Below, piece after piece: positions 23,667-31,527 of a stretch of DNA of 39,052 nucleotides; position 1 is the first letter of the stretch; every line of letters begins with the position of its first letter. The notes beneath the pieces are model-generated. The model did not search any database. It was not told the DNA's origin and worked only from the letters and a program-made list of their open reading frames with translations. Origin of the DNA: Streptosporangium minutum (GTDB lineage Bacteria > Actinomycetota > Actinomycetes > Streptosporangiales > Streptosporangiaceae); contig NZ_NGFP01000001.1 of NCBI RefSeq assembly GCF_002149035.1, positions 68,832-107,883 of the forward strand, in the 5' to 3' direction. The position numbers and the translations under genes were made by a program.

Positions 23667-24829
23667 GGATCCGCTACATGCTCCTGCACGCCTACGGGAT
23701 GGGCGGCACGATCCGCACCGTGGTCAACCAGGCCAACGCGATGGCCGCCGCCGGGCACGACGTCGAGATCGTCAGCGCGGTACGGCGCCGCGACACCCCC
23801 AGGTTCCGCATCGACCCGCGCGTCGAGGTCACCGCGCTGACGGACCAGCGCGGCGGCGTGCGCGCCGACTCGCTGGGCCGCAGGGTCTGGCGGCGGGTCC
23901 GCGGGAAGATCGTTCCCCATGGCGAGTTCGCGGCGTCCTACTTCACCGAGCGGGTGGAGCGGGCCGTCATCGACTACGTCTCCGCGCTGGAGGACGGCAT
24001 CCTGGTCACCACCCGCCCGGCACTGAACCTCATCTCCGCCCGCCGTACTCCCGCGAGCGTGGTGCGGATCGCGCAGGAGCACATGAACCTGGCCACCCAC
24101 CCCGAAAGCGTCCGCAGGGAGATCGCCCGCCACTACGGCCGCCTGGACGCGGTCGCGGTGCTCACCGGGACCGACCGCAAGGACTACCAGGCGCTGCTGC
24201 CCGGCACCCCGGTCGTGCGGATCCCCAACGCGGTCCACACCCTCGACCAGACGCCGTCGCGACAGGAGAACCGGCTCGTGATCGCCGCCGGGCGCCTCGT
24301 CACCCAGAAGGGGTTCGACCTGCTCATCCCGGCGTTCGAACAGGTCGTGCGCCACCATCCGGACTGGCGGCTGCGCATCTACGGCACCGGCCCGAAGAAG
24401 GCCGAGCTGCGCGCGCTCATCAAGGAGCACCGTCTCGCCGACAACGTCACCCTGATGGGGCGCAGCGACCGGCTGGACGAGGAACTGGCCCAGGCCTCCC
24501 TGTACGTGCTCAGCTCCCGGTTCGAGGGGTTGCCGATGGTGATGATCGAGGCGATGTCCCACGCGCTGCCGGTCGTCGCCTTCGACTGCCCGACCGGTCC
24601 GCGCGACGTCATCACCGAGGAGGTCGACGGGCTGCTCGTGCCGCCCCGGGACGTCGACGCGCTGGCGGCGGCCGTCAACCGCCTCATCGACGATCGGGAA
24701 CTGCGGCGGCGGATGGGCGCCGCGGCCGTGCGGACCGCGCGGGACTACGCCCCCGAGGCCGTCACCCCGCTGTGGGAGAGGTTGTTCACCGAACTCCTGC
24801 GGGCCGAGCCCCCCACCGCGGAGCGCTGA
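23663..24829 (+). CDS. Family 4 glycosyltransferase
   Basis: The product is 388 aa with a GT-B layout. The N-terminal part has GGTIRTVVNQANAMAAAGHD, the glycine-rich acceptor-side loop of GT4 enzymes. The C-terminal part has VIAAGRLVTQKGFDLLIPAF, LRIYGTGPKKAELRALI and SRFEGLPMVMIEAMSHALPV, the E288-x7-E296 motif that binds the nucleotide-sugar donor. It is a retaining transferase on the cytoplasmic face; donor and acceptor unknown. The start overlaps the sulfotransferase stop in an ATGA, giving a two-gene unit. The EGLPMVMIEAMS...DCPTGPRDVI form is frequent in actinobacterial GT4 enzymes of wall or secondary-metabolite glycosylation. A short GC-rich hairpin follows the stop. Confidence 0.9.
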   Translation: MRIRYMLLHAYGMGGTIRTVVNQANAMAAAGHDVEIVSAVRRRDTPRFRIDPRVEVTALTDQRGGVRADSLGRRVWRRVRGKIVPHGEFAASYFTERVERAVIDYVSALEDGILVTTRPALNLISARRTPASVVRIAQEHMNLATHPESVRREIARHYGRLDAVAVLTGTDRKDYQALLPGTPVVRIPNAVHTLDQTPSRQENRLVIAAGRLVTQKGFDLLIPAFEQVVRHHPDWRLRIYGTGPKKAELRALIKEHRLADNVTLMGRSDRLDEELAQASLYVLSSRFEGLPMVMIEAMSHALPVVAFDCPTGPRDVITEEVDGLLVPPRDVDALAAAVNRLIDDRELRRRMGAAAVRTARDYAPEAVTPLWERLFTELLRAEPPTAER

Positions 24830-24833
24830 ACGC

Positions 24834-24850
24834 CCGCCCTCCGGGGGCGG
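24834..24850 (+). terminator. Short GC hairpin after the glycosyltransferase gene
   Basis: CCGCCC (24834-24839) pairs with GGGCGG (24845-24850) across a 5-base loop, four bases after the TGA. No T-run follows. It is a plausible but weak terminator of the sulfotransferase-glycosyltransferase unit. Confidence 0.4.
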
Positions 24851-24878
24851 CGTGGTCATGAGAACTCGAAGTTAACAG

Positions 24879-24915
24879 TTCTGACCAAACTGACCTCATT
24901 CTGACCAAACTGACC
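24879..24915 (+). repeat. Direct repeats with four CTGACC boxes upstream of the MFS gene
   Basis: TTCTGACCAAACTGACC occurs at 24879-24895 and again at 24899-24915, a 20-bp period. Each copy holds CTGACC twice, so four boxes start at 24881, 24890, 24901 and 24910 with steps of 9, 11 and 9. Two helical turns per period puts the copies on one face of the DNA, as expected for a regulator binding direct repeats. The array lies 234 bases before the MFS exporter. Confidence 0.6.
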
Positions 24916-24916
24916 G

Positions 24917-24968
24917 CCGTGCAGATTGCACGGAAGGATGAGGGTGAGGTTCACTTATTAAAGAGTGA
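24917..24968 (+). promoter_or_regulatory. Two palindromes in the MFS upstream region
   Basis: CCGTGC-AGATT-GCACGG (24917-24933) is perfect over 6 bp arms, directly after the CTGACC array. TCACT-TATTAAAG-AGTGA (24951-24968) has 5 bp arms around an AT-rich middle. Together with the array they make the 24830-25148 gap the densest regulatory region in the window. The rest of this gap has no gene. AAGGAG at 25134-25139 is the ribosome binding site of the MFS gene. Confidence 0.4.
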
Positions 24969-25148
24969 TCTGCATGAGCCGGCAGGAAATCGATACGGCC
25001 GAACGGCCTGATTGAATCCGCGCCCGAGTGAGTTTTTCCGGTAAAAGCAGCGTTCGTTCTCTCTTTCTTCGCGCGCCCGGATGCCACCGCCTGTCTCCGT
25101 GATATCCGGGGCCCGTCATTCAGTAACGTACCGAAGGAGTCCGCTGGG

Positions 25149-26366
25149 ATGCCGCTTGCCCTGCTCGCGCTCACGTTGAGTTCTTTTGGGATCGGGACCA
25201 CCGAATTCGTGGTCATGGGACTGCTTCCCAACGTCGCCGGCGATCTGTCGGTCAGCATCACGACAGCCGGCTTCCTCATCTCCGGATACGCGCTGGGCGT
25301 CGTCGTGGGGGGACCGCTGCTGGTCGCGGCCGGCATACGCATGCCCCGCAAGAGCATGCTGCTCATCCTGATGTTGATCTTCATCTTCGGCAACCTGCTG
25401 TCGGCCCTGGCGCCCGGCTACGCGCTGCTGATGCTGGGACGCGTCACGACCGCGATCTGCCACGGCGCCTTCCTCGGAGTCGCCTCCGTCGTGGCCGCCG
25501 ACCTGGTCGACGACAGCAGGAAGGCCCGCGCGATCGCGATGGTCTTCACCGGGGGTGCCGCCGCCAACGTCGTCGGGGCGCCCCTGGGAACCTGGGTCGG
25601 GCAGAACTTCGGGTGGCGTGTCACCTTCTGGATGCTCGTCGGCATCGGGCTGGTCGGCCTCGCCGGCATCGCCCGGCTGATCCCCAGGCAGCCGTCCCGG
25701 GCGGACGCCCGGGTGGGCCGGGAGCTGGCGGTCTTCCGCCGGCCGCAGGTGGGGCTCGCGCTGGCCATGACGGCGCTGAGCCTCGGCGCGCTGTTCGCCT
25801 CCTTCACCTACGTCGCGCCGATGCTGACCGAGGTGACCGGCTACTCGGAGGAGGCGCTCACCCCCCTGCTCGCCCTCTTCGGCATCGGGCTGGTCGTGGG
25901 CAACACGCTCGGCGGCCGTTACGCGGACCGCGCGCTGATCCCCACCCTCGCCACCGCGCTGGCCGCGCTCACGGCCGTGCTGGCCGTGTTCACCTTCACC
26001 GCCGGCTACCAGGTGCCGGCGGCGATCACCTTCGCGCTGCTGGGCGTCGCCGGGTTCGCCACCGTCCCGGGGCTGATGACCCGGGTGATCAGCAAGGCCG
26101 AGGGGGCGCCGACCCTCGCGGCGGTGGTCACGGTCTCCGCCTCCAACGTCGGCATCGCCCTGGGCGCCTACCTCGGAGGCCTGAGCATCGACGCCGACCT
26201 CGGTTACACCTCGCCCAACTGGATCGGCGCGATCATGGCGGCCGCCGCGCTCGCGCTGACCGTCGCGTCCGGCGCGCTGGACAAGCGCGGCGGGCGACGG
26301 GGTGACCTCGTCACGGAAGGCGGCGAGCCGGTCCCGGCGTCCTCCCAGGGCGACGGCTCCCGGTAG
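25149..26366 (+). CDS. MFS efflux transporter, 12-TM DHA1 type
   Basis: The product is 405 aa from ATG 25149, with AAGGAG nine bases upstream. It opens with LLALTLSSFGIGTTEFVVMG, as in AraJ/CmlR/Cmx-like drug and sugar efflux proteins. The loop after TM2 is short (AAGIRMPRKSML). GRVTTAICHGAFLGVASVVA followed by AADLVDDSRKARAIAMVFTG matches the TM4-TM5 motif of drug:H+ antiporters. Twelve hydrophobic segments can be counted. It lies in front of the putative biosynthetic genes and could export their product or give self-resistance; that link is positional only. The stop codon lies within a set of imperfect repeats. Confidence 0.9.
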   Translation: MPLALLALTLSSFGIGTTEFVVMGLLPNVAGDLSVSITTAGFLISGYALGVVVGGPLLVAAGIRMPRKSMLLILMLIFIFGNLLSALAPGYALLMLGRVTTAICHGAFLGVASVVAADLVDDSRKARAIAMVFTGGAAANVVGAPLGTWVGQNFGWRVTFWMLVGIGLVGLAGIARLIPRQPSRADARVGRELAVFRRPQVGLALAMTALSLGALFASFTYVAPMLTEVTGYSEEALTPLLALFGIGLVVGNTLGGRYADRALIPTLATALAALTAVLAVFTFTAGYQVPAAITFALLGVAGFATVPGLMTRVISKAEGAPTLAAVVTVSASNVGIALGAYLGGLSIDADLGYTSPNWIGAIMAAAALALTVASGALDKRGGRRGDLVTEGGEPVPASSQGDGSR

Positions 26367-26460
26367 CCCCCTTCCGACACGACACAGAGGCGACGCCCCC
26401 CGGCGATCCCCTCCCGACACGGGCGACAGCCCCGGTAGCCCTCTTCCGACACATCACGGC
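26349..26460 (+). repeat. Three imperfect ~36-bp repeats over the end of the MFS gene
   Basis: Units start near 26349, 26389 and 26422, each with GGCGAC early, a CCCGG-like middle and (T/C)CCGACAC late. The first unit contains the MFS stop codon (26364-26366), so the repeat reaches into the coding end. The rest of the gap to 26678 has no gene, only AAGGA at 26669-26673 before the next start. Confidence 0.5.
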
Positions 26461-26678
26461 ACGGCGGTCCTCCCGCGCGGCGGGCCCCGTGCCGCGGATC
26501 CGTACGCCCGCATCGTCTCGCAGATCATCGGTCCTCCCGGCCAGGACCCTGTTCCAACGCTGTCCGGTCACATGCGTTCGCCAGCCCCAGCGAGCCCGAC
26601 TCCGACAATGTTCGCCCGATTTCCGCAGCGACGAATTCGACTGCGGCGAAGGCGAAGGACAATCAGCGAAGGATACGC

Positions 26679-27881
26679 ATGCTCACAAAAGTCTCCACCC
26701 GGCCCCACGTCTTCGAAACCATCGAGAACAGGCTCCGGGAGCTGAAAAGCAACGGCCTGTACCGGCATTACCTCCCCACCGCGCACATGGCGGCCAGTCC
26801 GGGCCAGACGCTGCGCATGGGGGAAGAGGTCCAGGTGTGGTGCAGTAACGATTATCTCGGCCTGAGCCAGCACCCGGATCTCATCAGGGCGCAGATCGAG
26901 TCGACCGCGCTGCACGGCACCAGCATGGGCGGCTCGCGCAACATCGGCGGCACGAGCACCACGCACGTCGCGCTGGAGTCCGAGCTGGCCGGCTGGCACG
27001 GCAAGGAGCGCGCGCTCATCTTCTCCAGCGGCTACGTGGCCAACTTCGAGACGCTCAGCGTGCTGCTGTCGGCGGTTCCGGACATGGTGGTCCTCTCCGA
27101 CGAGAACAACCACCGCTCCCTGATCGAGGGGATCCGCCGAGCGAGCTGCGAAAAACGGATATTTCCACATAACGACCTGGTCGAGCTCGAACGCTGCCTG
27201 GCCGAGTACGACGGGTCGCGGCCCAAGATGATCGTGTTCGAGTCGGTGTACTCGATGGACGCCGACGCGTCCCCGATCAGCGCGATATGCGACCTGGCGC
27301 AGAAGTACAACGCCCTGACCTACCTCGACGAGACACACGCCATCGGGGTCAAGGGCCCGACCGGCGCGGGGATCTGCGAGGAGATCGGGGAGACCCGGCC
27401 GACCTTCGTCCAGGGCGTCTTCGGCAAGGCCATCGGGACGGTCGGCGGATACGTCGCGGGGCCCGACGCGGCCCTGGACTACGTGCGCTCCTACGCGCCC
27501 GGCTTCATCTTCACGACCTCCCTTCCGCAGGCGTGCATGGACGCCACGCTGAAGGGCCTCGAACTCGTACGGCACGGCACCGACCTGCGCCGGGCGCTGA
27601 CCGACAACTCGCTCCGGATGAAGGCCGCCCTGCGGTCGGCGGACATCCCGTTCATCGACGGGGAGCACCACATCATCCCGGTGACGGTGCCCGGCGGCGA
27701 CCGGGTCAGGAAGGTGGCCGACCTCCTCCTGGAGGACCACCTCATCTACGTCCAGCCGATCAACTTCCCGTCCGTCCCCCTCGGGACGGAGCGGCTGCGC
27801 GTCACCGTCGCCCCGTACCGGACAGCCGAACAGATCGAGCACTTCGCATACGCCCTGGAATCGTGCCTCGCCCGCGCGTGA
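26679..27881 (+). CDS. Alpha-oxoamine synthase, 5-aminolevulinate-synthase-like
   Basis: The product is 400 aa with AAGGA five bases before ATG 26679. It is a PLP enzyme of fold type I that condenses an amino acid (glycine in ALAS) with an acyl-CoA and releases CO2. WCSNDYLGLSQHPD, GGSRNIGGTSTTHVALE, ENNHRSLIEG (H145), FESVYSMDADASPI, YLDETHAIG (D217, H220) and FGKAIGTVGGYVAG (PLP lysine K250) are all present. The D/H/K spacing fits ALAS better than AONS or KBL. The usual Thr of GGTRN is Ser here, a position near the acyl-CoA, so the acyl donor may differ from succinyl-CoA. In actinomycetes such extra ALAS genes often serve natural-product pathways (for example C5N units), but the acyl-CoA ligase and amide synthetase of that route are not visible here. 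Confidence 0.85.
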   Translation: MLTKVSTRPHVFETIENRLRELKSNGLYRHYLPTAHMAASPGQTLRMGEEVQVWCSNDYLGLSQHPDLIRAQIESTALHGTSMGGSRNIGGTSTTHVALESELAGWHGKERALIFSSGYVANFETLSVLLSAVPDMVVLSDENNHRSLIEGIRRASCEKRIFPHNDLVELERCLAEYDGSRPKMIVFESVYSMDADASPISAICDLAQKYNALTYLDETHAIGVKGPTGAGICEEIGETRPTFVQGVFGKAIGTVGGYVAGPDAALDYVRSYAPGFIFTTSLPQACMDATLKGLELVRHGTDLRRALTDNSLRMKAALRSADIPFIDGEHHIIPVTVPGGDRVRKVADLLLEDHLIYVQPINFPSVPLGTERLRVTVAPYRTAEQIEHFAYALESCLARA

Positions 27882-27896
27882 ATCAAGGAGACGGCA

Positions 27897-28736
27897 GTGG
27901 ACAAGATCGACCTCATCCCCTCCATCGGCACCGAACTGACCGGCGTCACCTATGAGGACCTGCGGAAGGACGACGTTCTCGACGAGTTCGTCGACACTCT
28001 CCACCAGCGCGAACTGGTGATCATCCGCGGGATCGAGCTGACGCCGGAGCAGCACGTGGACCTGGCGGCCCGCATCGGGAAGCCGATCCCCTTCGTGCTG
28101 GAGCAGTACCGGTACCCGGAGCTGCCGGAGATCATGATCTCCTCCAACGAGGTGCGGGACAACAAGTCCATCGGCGTGGCCCGGGTCGGCAACTTCTGGC
28201 ACCAGGACTCGTCCTTCGTGGCGAAGCCCGCCGAGTACACCATGCTGCACGGTGTGAACGTCCCGCAGACCAGCGGCCACACCCTGTTCGCCAGCGCCGT
28301 CGACGTCTACGACCGCCTGCCCGGCGACTGGAAGGAGAAGATCGACGGCCGCAAGGCGTGGCACACCGTGGTCAAGCGCCTGCGCATCCGCAGCGAGCAC
28401 GTGGGGCTGTCGACGGCCGAGTACAAGGCCTGGATCGAGGAGAGGCACCCGAAGGTCGAGCACCCGCTGGTACGGCGGGACCCCTTCAGCAAGAGGAGCT
28501 ACCTGTACGGCGCCCCCGAGTACCTGGACGCGGTGCAGGGCTTCGACGCCAACGAGAACGAGGCCTTCTTCACCCTGCTCGACAGCCTCATCCAGGACCC
28601 GGAGCACGTCTACACCCACCGCTGGACCCCCAAGGACCTCGTGGTGTGGAAGACCGCCACGACCCTGCACGCGGCGACCGACGTCGAACCCGGCGTCTCG
28701 CGGACCGTGCACCGAGTCAGCATCGAAGCCGAGTAG
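27897..28736 (+). CDS. TauD/TfdA-type Fe(II)/2-oxoglutarate dioxygenase
   Basis: The product is 279 aa; GTG 27897 has AAGGAG seven bases upstream. The metal ligands are visible: NFWHQDSSF (H102, D104) and LHAATD (H258), followed by SRTVHRV with R269 or R273 to hold 2-oxoglutarate. LVIIRGIELTPEQHVDLAAR and IGKPIPFVLEQYRYPELPEI are the usual N-terminal TauD motifs. Such enzymes hydroxylate or desaturate small molecules such as amino acids in natural-product pathways. The gene starts 15 bases after the oxoamine synthase and ends 2 bases before the KAS III-like gene, so the three are surely co-transcribed. Substrate unknown, perhaps the aminoketone made by the upstream enzyme. Confidence 0.9.
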   Translation: MDKIDLIPSIGTELTGVTYEDLRKDDVLDEFVDTLHQRELVIIRGIELTPEQHVDLAARIGKPIPFVLEQYRYPELPEIMISSNEVRDNKSIGVARVGNFWHQDSSFVAKPAEYTMLHGVNVPQTSGHTLFASAVDVYDRLPGDWKEKIDGRKAWHTVVKRLRIRSEHVGLSTAEYKAWIEERHPKVEHPLVRRDPFSKRSYLYGAPEYLDAVQGFDANENEAFFTLLDSLIQDPEHVYTHRWTPKDLVVWKTATTLHAATDVEPGVSRTVHRVSIEAE

Positions 28737-28738
28737 CC

Positions 28739-29710
28739 GTGGGCGGAATAGCCGGCCTGGAGGTGGCCTTCCCGGCTTCGCGCGTCAGCGCGCAGCACAT
28801 GTCCGCCCTGTCGGGCGTCCCGGTCCCCGACATCCTGAAGATCACCCATACCGGGGACTTCCCGGTCCTCGGCCCGGGCGAGCAGTCATGGGAGCTGACG
28901 CTCGAGGCGGCCAGAGCGGTCCTGAAGCGCACGCAGGTGGAGCCCGCCGCCATCCGGCAGGTGATATTCGCCGGCTCCGGCGAGTGGGACGTCCCGTTCT
29001 GGTCACCGGCGGCCAGAGTGGCCGCCGAGCTCGGCGTCGAGCGCGCCCACTGCTTCGAGATCGCCAACTTCTGCAACGCCGGGATGACGGCGATCCAGGT
29101 CGGACTGGACCGGATCGCGGCGGGCGGCGCCGGGTACGCGCTGGTGCTCATCGGTGACCGTCTGGGCACGATGGTCGACTACGGCGATCCCGCCTCGAAG
29201 GCGCTGTTCAACCTGGGAGACGCCGCCGCGGCGGTCCTCCTGGCGCGCGACGGCTACGCGTTCGAGGTGCTGCACTCGGCCATGCGGACCGATCCGAGCT
29301 GGTCGGACTACTACGTCGGCGAGCACCGGCCCGACCGGGTCGTGATCCGCCGTGCCGGGCACCGCGGCGGTCTCGCCGCGGCCTATGTGAAGAACTTCGC
29401 CTCGCTCATCGGCGAGACGCTGGGCGCGCTCGGCAGGGAGGTGCCGGACGTGGCCTTCTTCCTGATCAACCAGGGTGACCGTGCCATGCACGAGCGGCTC
29501 CTGCGGGAGACCGGCATCCCGGCGGACCGCAGCGTCTTCAACTACGACCGGCTGGGTCACATGGGCGGGGCGGACACCATGATCGCGCTCCGCGGGCTGA
29601 TGGACGACAACAGGCTGCGCCCCGGCGACCTGGTCCTGCTCGCCACCAGCGCCATGGGCTTCAGCTGGGGCATCACGGCCCTGGAGTACCAGCCGCACAG
29701 TCAGGTGTGA
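28739..29710 (+). CDS. KAS III-like enzyme with altered active site (C112, N244, H274)
   Basis: The product is 323 aa from GTG 28739, two bases after the preceding stop; the ribosome binding site is weak, so translation is probably coupled. It opens with GIAGLEVAFPASRVSAQHM, the thiolase-fold start of FabH-like proteins. IANFCNAGMTA places Cys at residue 112, as in E. coli FabH. Where FabH has HQAN with His244, this protein has NQGD (N244). Where FabH has GN with Asn274, it has LGHMGGADT (H274). So His and Asn of the triad have changed places. Such proteins condense or transfer acyl groups; altered KAS III homologues in natural-product clusters can act as acyltransferases (CerJ is one). Its activity is therefore open: C-C condensation, acyl transfer or other. 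Confidence 0.85.
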   Translation: MGGIAGLEVAFPASRVSAQHMSALSGVPVPDILKITHTGDFPVLGPGEQSWELTLEAARAVLKRTQVEPAAIRQVIFAGSGEWDVPFWSPAARVAAELGVERAHCFEIANFCNAGMTAIQVGLDRIAAGGAGYALVLIGDRLGTMVDYGDPASKALFNLGDAAAAVLLARDGYAFEVLHSAMRTDPSWSDYYVGEHRPDRVVIRRAGHRGGLAAAYVKNFASLIGETLGALGREVPDVAFFLINQGDRAMHERLLRETGIPADRSVFNYDRLGHMGGADTMIALRGLMDDNRLRPGDLVLLATSAMGFSWGITALEYQPHSQV

Positions 29711-29727
29711 TCTTCGCGGGACCGGCT

Positions 29728-29765
29728 CCGGCCTCCCACGGCACGGAGCCCGGCCTCCCACGGCA
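29728..29765 (+). repeat. 16-bp direct repeat before the methyltransferase gene
   Basis: CCGGCCTCCCACGGCA occurs at 29728-29743 and 29750-29765 with a 22-bp period. It fills most of the 69-base gap between the KAS III-like gene and the methyltransferase and ends just before the AAAGG ribosome binding site. Confidence 0.6.
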
Positions 29766-29779
29766 GAGAAAGGTTGGAC

Positions 29780-30571
29780 ATGCGACACGATCCCTATGGT
29801 GAAGGCGTCCTGAGCAAGGACATCCCGACCGAACTGCGACGGCTCCAGCTGCTGGAGAACGCCCTGGACCCGCTGAGCATCGCGGCCATCGAGAAACTCC
29901 CCCTCGGCTCCACCCCGCGATGCCTGGACATGGCGTCGGGGGCGGGTTCCATGTCCTACTGGCTCGCCGACCGCTACCCGGGCGGGAGCGTGGTGTCGGC
30001 GGACATCGACCCGCGCTACCTCGACCGGGAGCGTGCGCCGAACCTGACGGTGCGCACCTTCGACATCCGCGAGGAGGATTTCCCCCAGGGCTCCTTCGAC
30101 CTCATACATGCCCGCTCCGTGCTCAAGCACCTGCCCGAGCGCGAGGAGGTGCTGGCCCGTTTCGCCGACTGGCTGGCGCCGGGCGGATGGCTGGCCATCG
30201 TGGACGGCTACTGGTTCCCCTCCGACGACACGGCCCATCCGGAGTGGGGCGGGGTCCTGCGGGCGATCGTCGAGCAGATGAACTCGCAGGGCGGCGACAT
30301 GCGCTGGACCCGGCGCCTGCCCGGACTCGTCGCCCGCCTGGGGCTCACGGACGTCAGCGTGCGGCTGACGCCCTCGCTCGCGGGGTGGGAGGGGTGGGGT
30401 GAGCAGCTCCACGAGTGGATCCGCCCGACGATCCGGCAGACGGGGCCGACCCTGGTGCGCAAGGGCTATGTCACCGCGGAGGAGGTCGAGCGGTTCCTGG
30501 AGGCCGAGGACGGCCCGCACATGGCCGAGTGGTTCGGCGTGGTGGCGTCGGTCGTGGGCCGCGTGCCGTGA
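29780..30571 (+). CDS. Class I SAM-dependent methyltransferase
   Basis: The product is 263 aa from ATG 29780, with AAAGG six bases upstream (TTG 29774 lies inside the spacing and is less likely). RCLDMASGAGSMSYWLADRY (about residues 47-66) is the SAM-binding motif I, with VVSADIDPRYLD as the acidic loop at the end of strand 2. FDLIHARSVLKHLPEREEVL and WLAPGGWLAIVDGYWF are motifs II/III of small-molecule methyltransferases. It is cytoplasmic and modifies O, N or C of a small substrate that cannot be named. The stop overlaps the GTG of the next gene (GTGA), so both are translated together. It belongs to the oxoamine synthase gene set. Confidence 0.85.
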   Translation: MRHDPYGEGVLSKDIPTELRRLQLLENALDPLSIAAIEKLPLGSTPRCLDMASGAGSMSYWLADRYPGGSVVSADIDPRYLDRERAPNLTVRTFDIREEDFPQGSFDLIHARSVLKHLPEREEVLARFADWLAPGGWLAIVDGYWFPSDDTAHPEWGGVLRAIVEQMNSQGGDMRWTRRLPGLVARLGLTDVSVRLTPSLAGWEGWGEQLHEWIRPTIRQTGPTLVRKGYVTAEEVERFLEAEDGPHMAEWFGVVASVVGRVP

Positions 30572-31407
30572 CGGCCCCGCAGGAGACGGTCCGGCGGCTG
30601 GGCTATGAGGACTTCGCCGCCTGCCTCGCCCTGGCGCAGGACCGCGGCTGGCCCGCCGAGTACCGCGCGTGGGATCTGCTGTTCGCCTTCGGCGAGGTGT
30701 ACGGGATCGACGATCCCGGCGGAGGGCTGGCCGCGGTGATCGCGCTGGTCCGGTACGGCGACCGGCTGGCCAACCTCGGCGGCCTGCTGGTCGCGCACCG
30801 GCACGGCCGGCGGGGTCTCGGCGGGCTGCTGATGAGATACGCGACGGAACGCGCCGGGACCGCGAGCGTCTGGCTGACCGCGACCGAGTACGGCCGGCAG
30901 ATGTACGAGGGCCTCGGCTTCCGGGCGACCGGCACGTGCACCAGGTACGCCGGGCACCTGCGGCCGGGCGATCAGCCGGGGCGGTGGTCGCGGGAGGCGG
31001 AGCCGTCCGACCTTCCGGAGATCATCGCCCTGGACGCCGAGGTCTTCGGTGCCCGCCGTACCGAGGTGGTCGCCTGCCTGTTCTCGGTCGCCGAGCAGAT
31101 CCGGCTGGTCGGAGGGCCGGCGGGCATCCGCGGGTTCGCGGGGGTCTGGCGCGGGGTCGACGGTCCCGTCGTCGGGCCGGTGATCGCCGAGGACTCGGAC
31201 ACCGCGGCGGCCCTGCTGTCCGGCCTGGCCCCGGCGATCGAGGGTCCGGTACGGATCGACCTCTACGGCCACCGGCCGAAGCTGCGGGCCTGGTTGGAGG
31301 AGCACGGCCTCCGGGATGCGGGCGGCACGACGGTCATGGTCTACGGCGACGACCCTCCCGGCGACCGCGCCCGGCTGTTCGCACCGGTGACGAGGGCGAT
31401 CGGCTGA
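30568..31407 (+). CDS. GNAT acetyltransferase with second GNAT-like domain
   Basis: The product is 279 aa from GTG 30568, overlapping the methyltransferase stop by 4 bases (GTGA). In the first half LANLGGLLVAHRHGRRGLGG followed by LLMRYA is the beta4-alpha3 region with the R/H-x-x-R/G-x-G acetyl-CoA loop, and YEGLGFRATGTCTRYAG is the C-terminal GNAT strand pair. The second half (from about residue 140: EIIALDAEVFGARRTEVVAC, later VRIDLYGHRPKLRAWLEEHG) matches the layout of two-domain GNATs of the YitH kind. It could acylate an amine of the pathway product or give self-resistance. Substrate not known. It is the last plus-strand gene of the set. Confidence 0.8.
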   Translation: MTAPQETVRRLGYEDFAACLALAQDRGWPAEYRAWDLLFAFGEVYGIDDPGGGLAAVIALVRYGDRLANLGGLLVAHRHGRRGLGGLLMRYATERAGTASVWLTATEYGRQMYEGLGFRATGTCTRYAGHLRPGDQPGRWSREAEPSDLPEIIALDAEVFGARRTEVVACLFSVAEQIRLVGGPAGIRGFAGVWRGVDGPVVGPVIAEDSDTAAALLSGLAPAIEGPVRIDLYGHRPKLRAWLEEHGLRDAGGTTVMVYGDDPPGDRARLFAPVTRAIG

Positions 31408-31527
31408 TCACCGCGGTCCGGGCGAGAGACGTCCCGGGGTGCGGCCGGGACGGTGTGCGCGCCCGGGGGTCTCCTCGCGACGGCGAGACGAGGAGCCCCC
31501 GGGCGGCGCGCCGCTACGGGAGAGCCG

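Noticed and set aside
23587-24861. Plus frame of 424 codons overlapping the glycosyltransferase
   Set aside because: Arg/Pro/Gly-rich chance frame; the GT4 motifs are in the other frame.
26568-28712. Minus frame of 714 codons
   Set aside because: It is the antisense of the oxoamine synthase and TauD genes; rich in Val, Arg and Gly as GC-rich antisense frames are, without a motif.
29003-30520. Minus frame of 505 codons
   Set aside because: Antisense of the KAS III-like and methyltransferase genes, both of which have active-site motifs in the plus frame.
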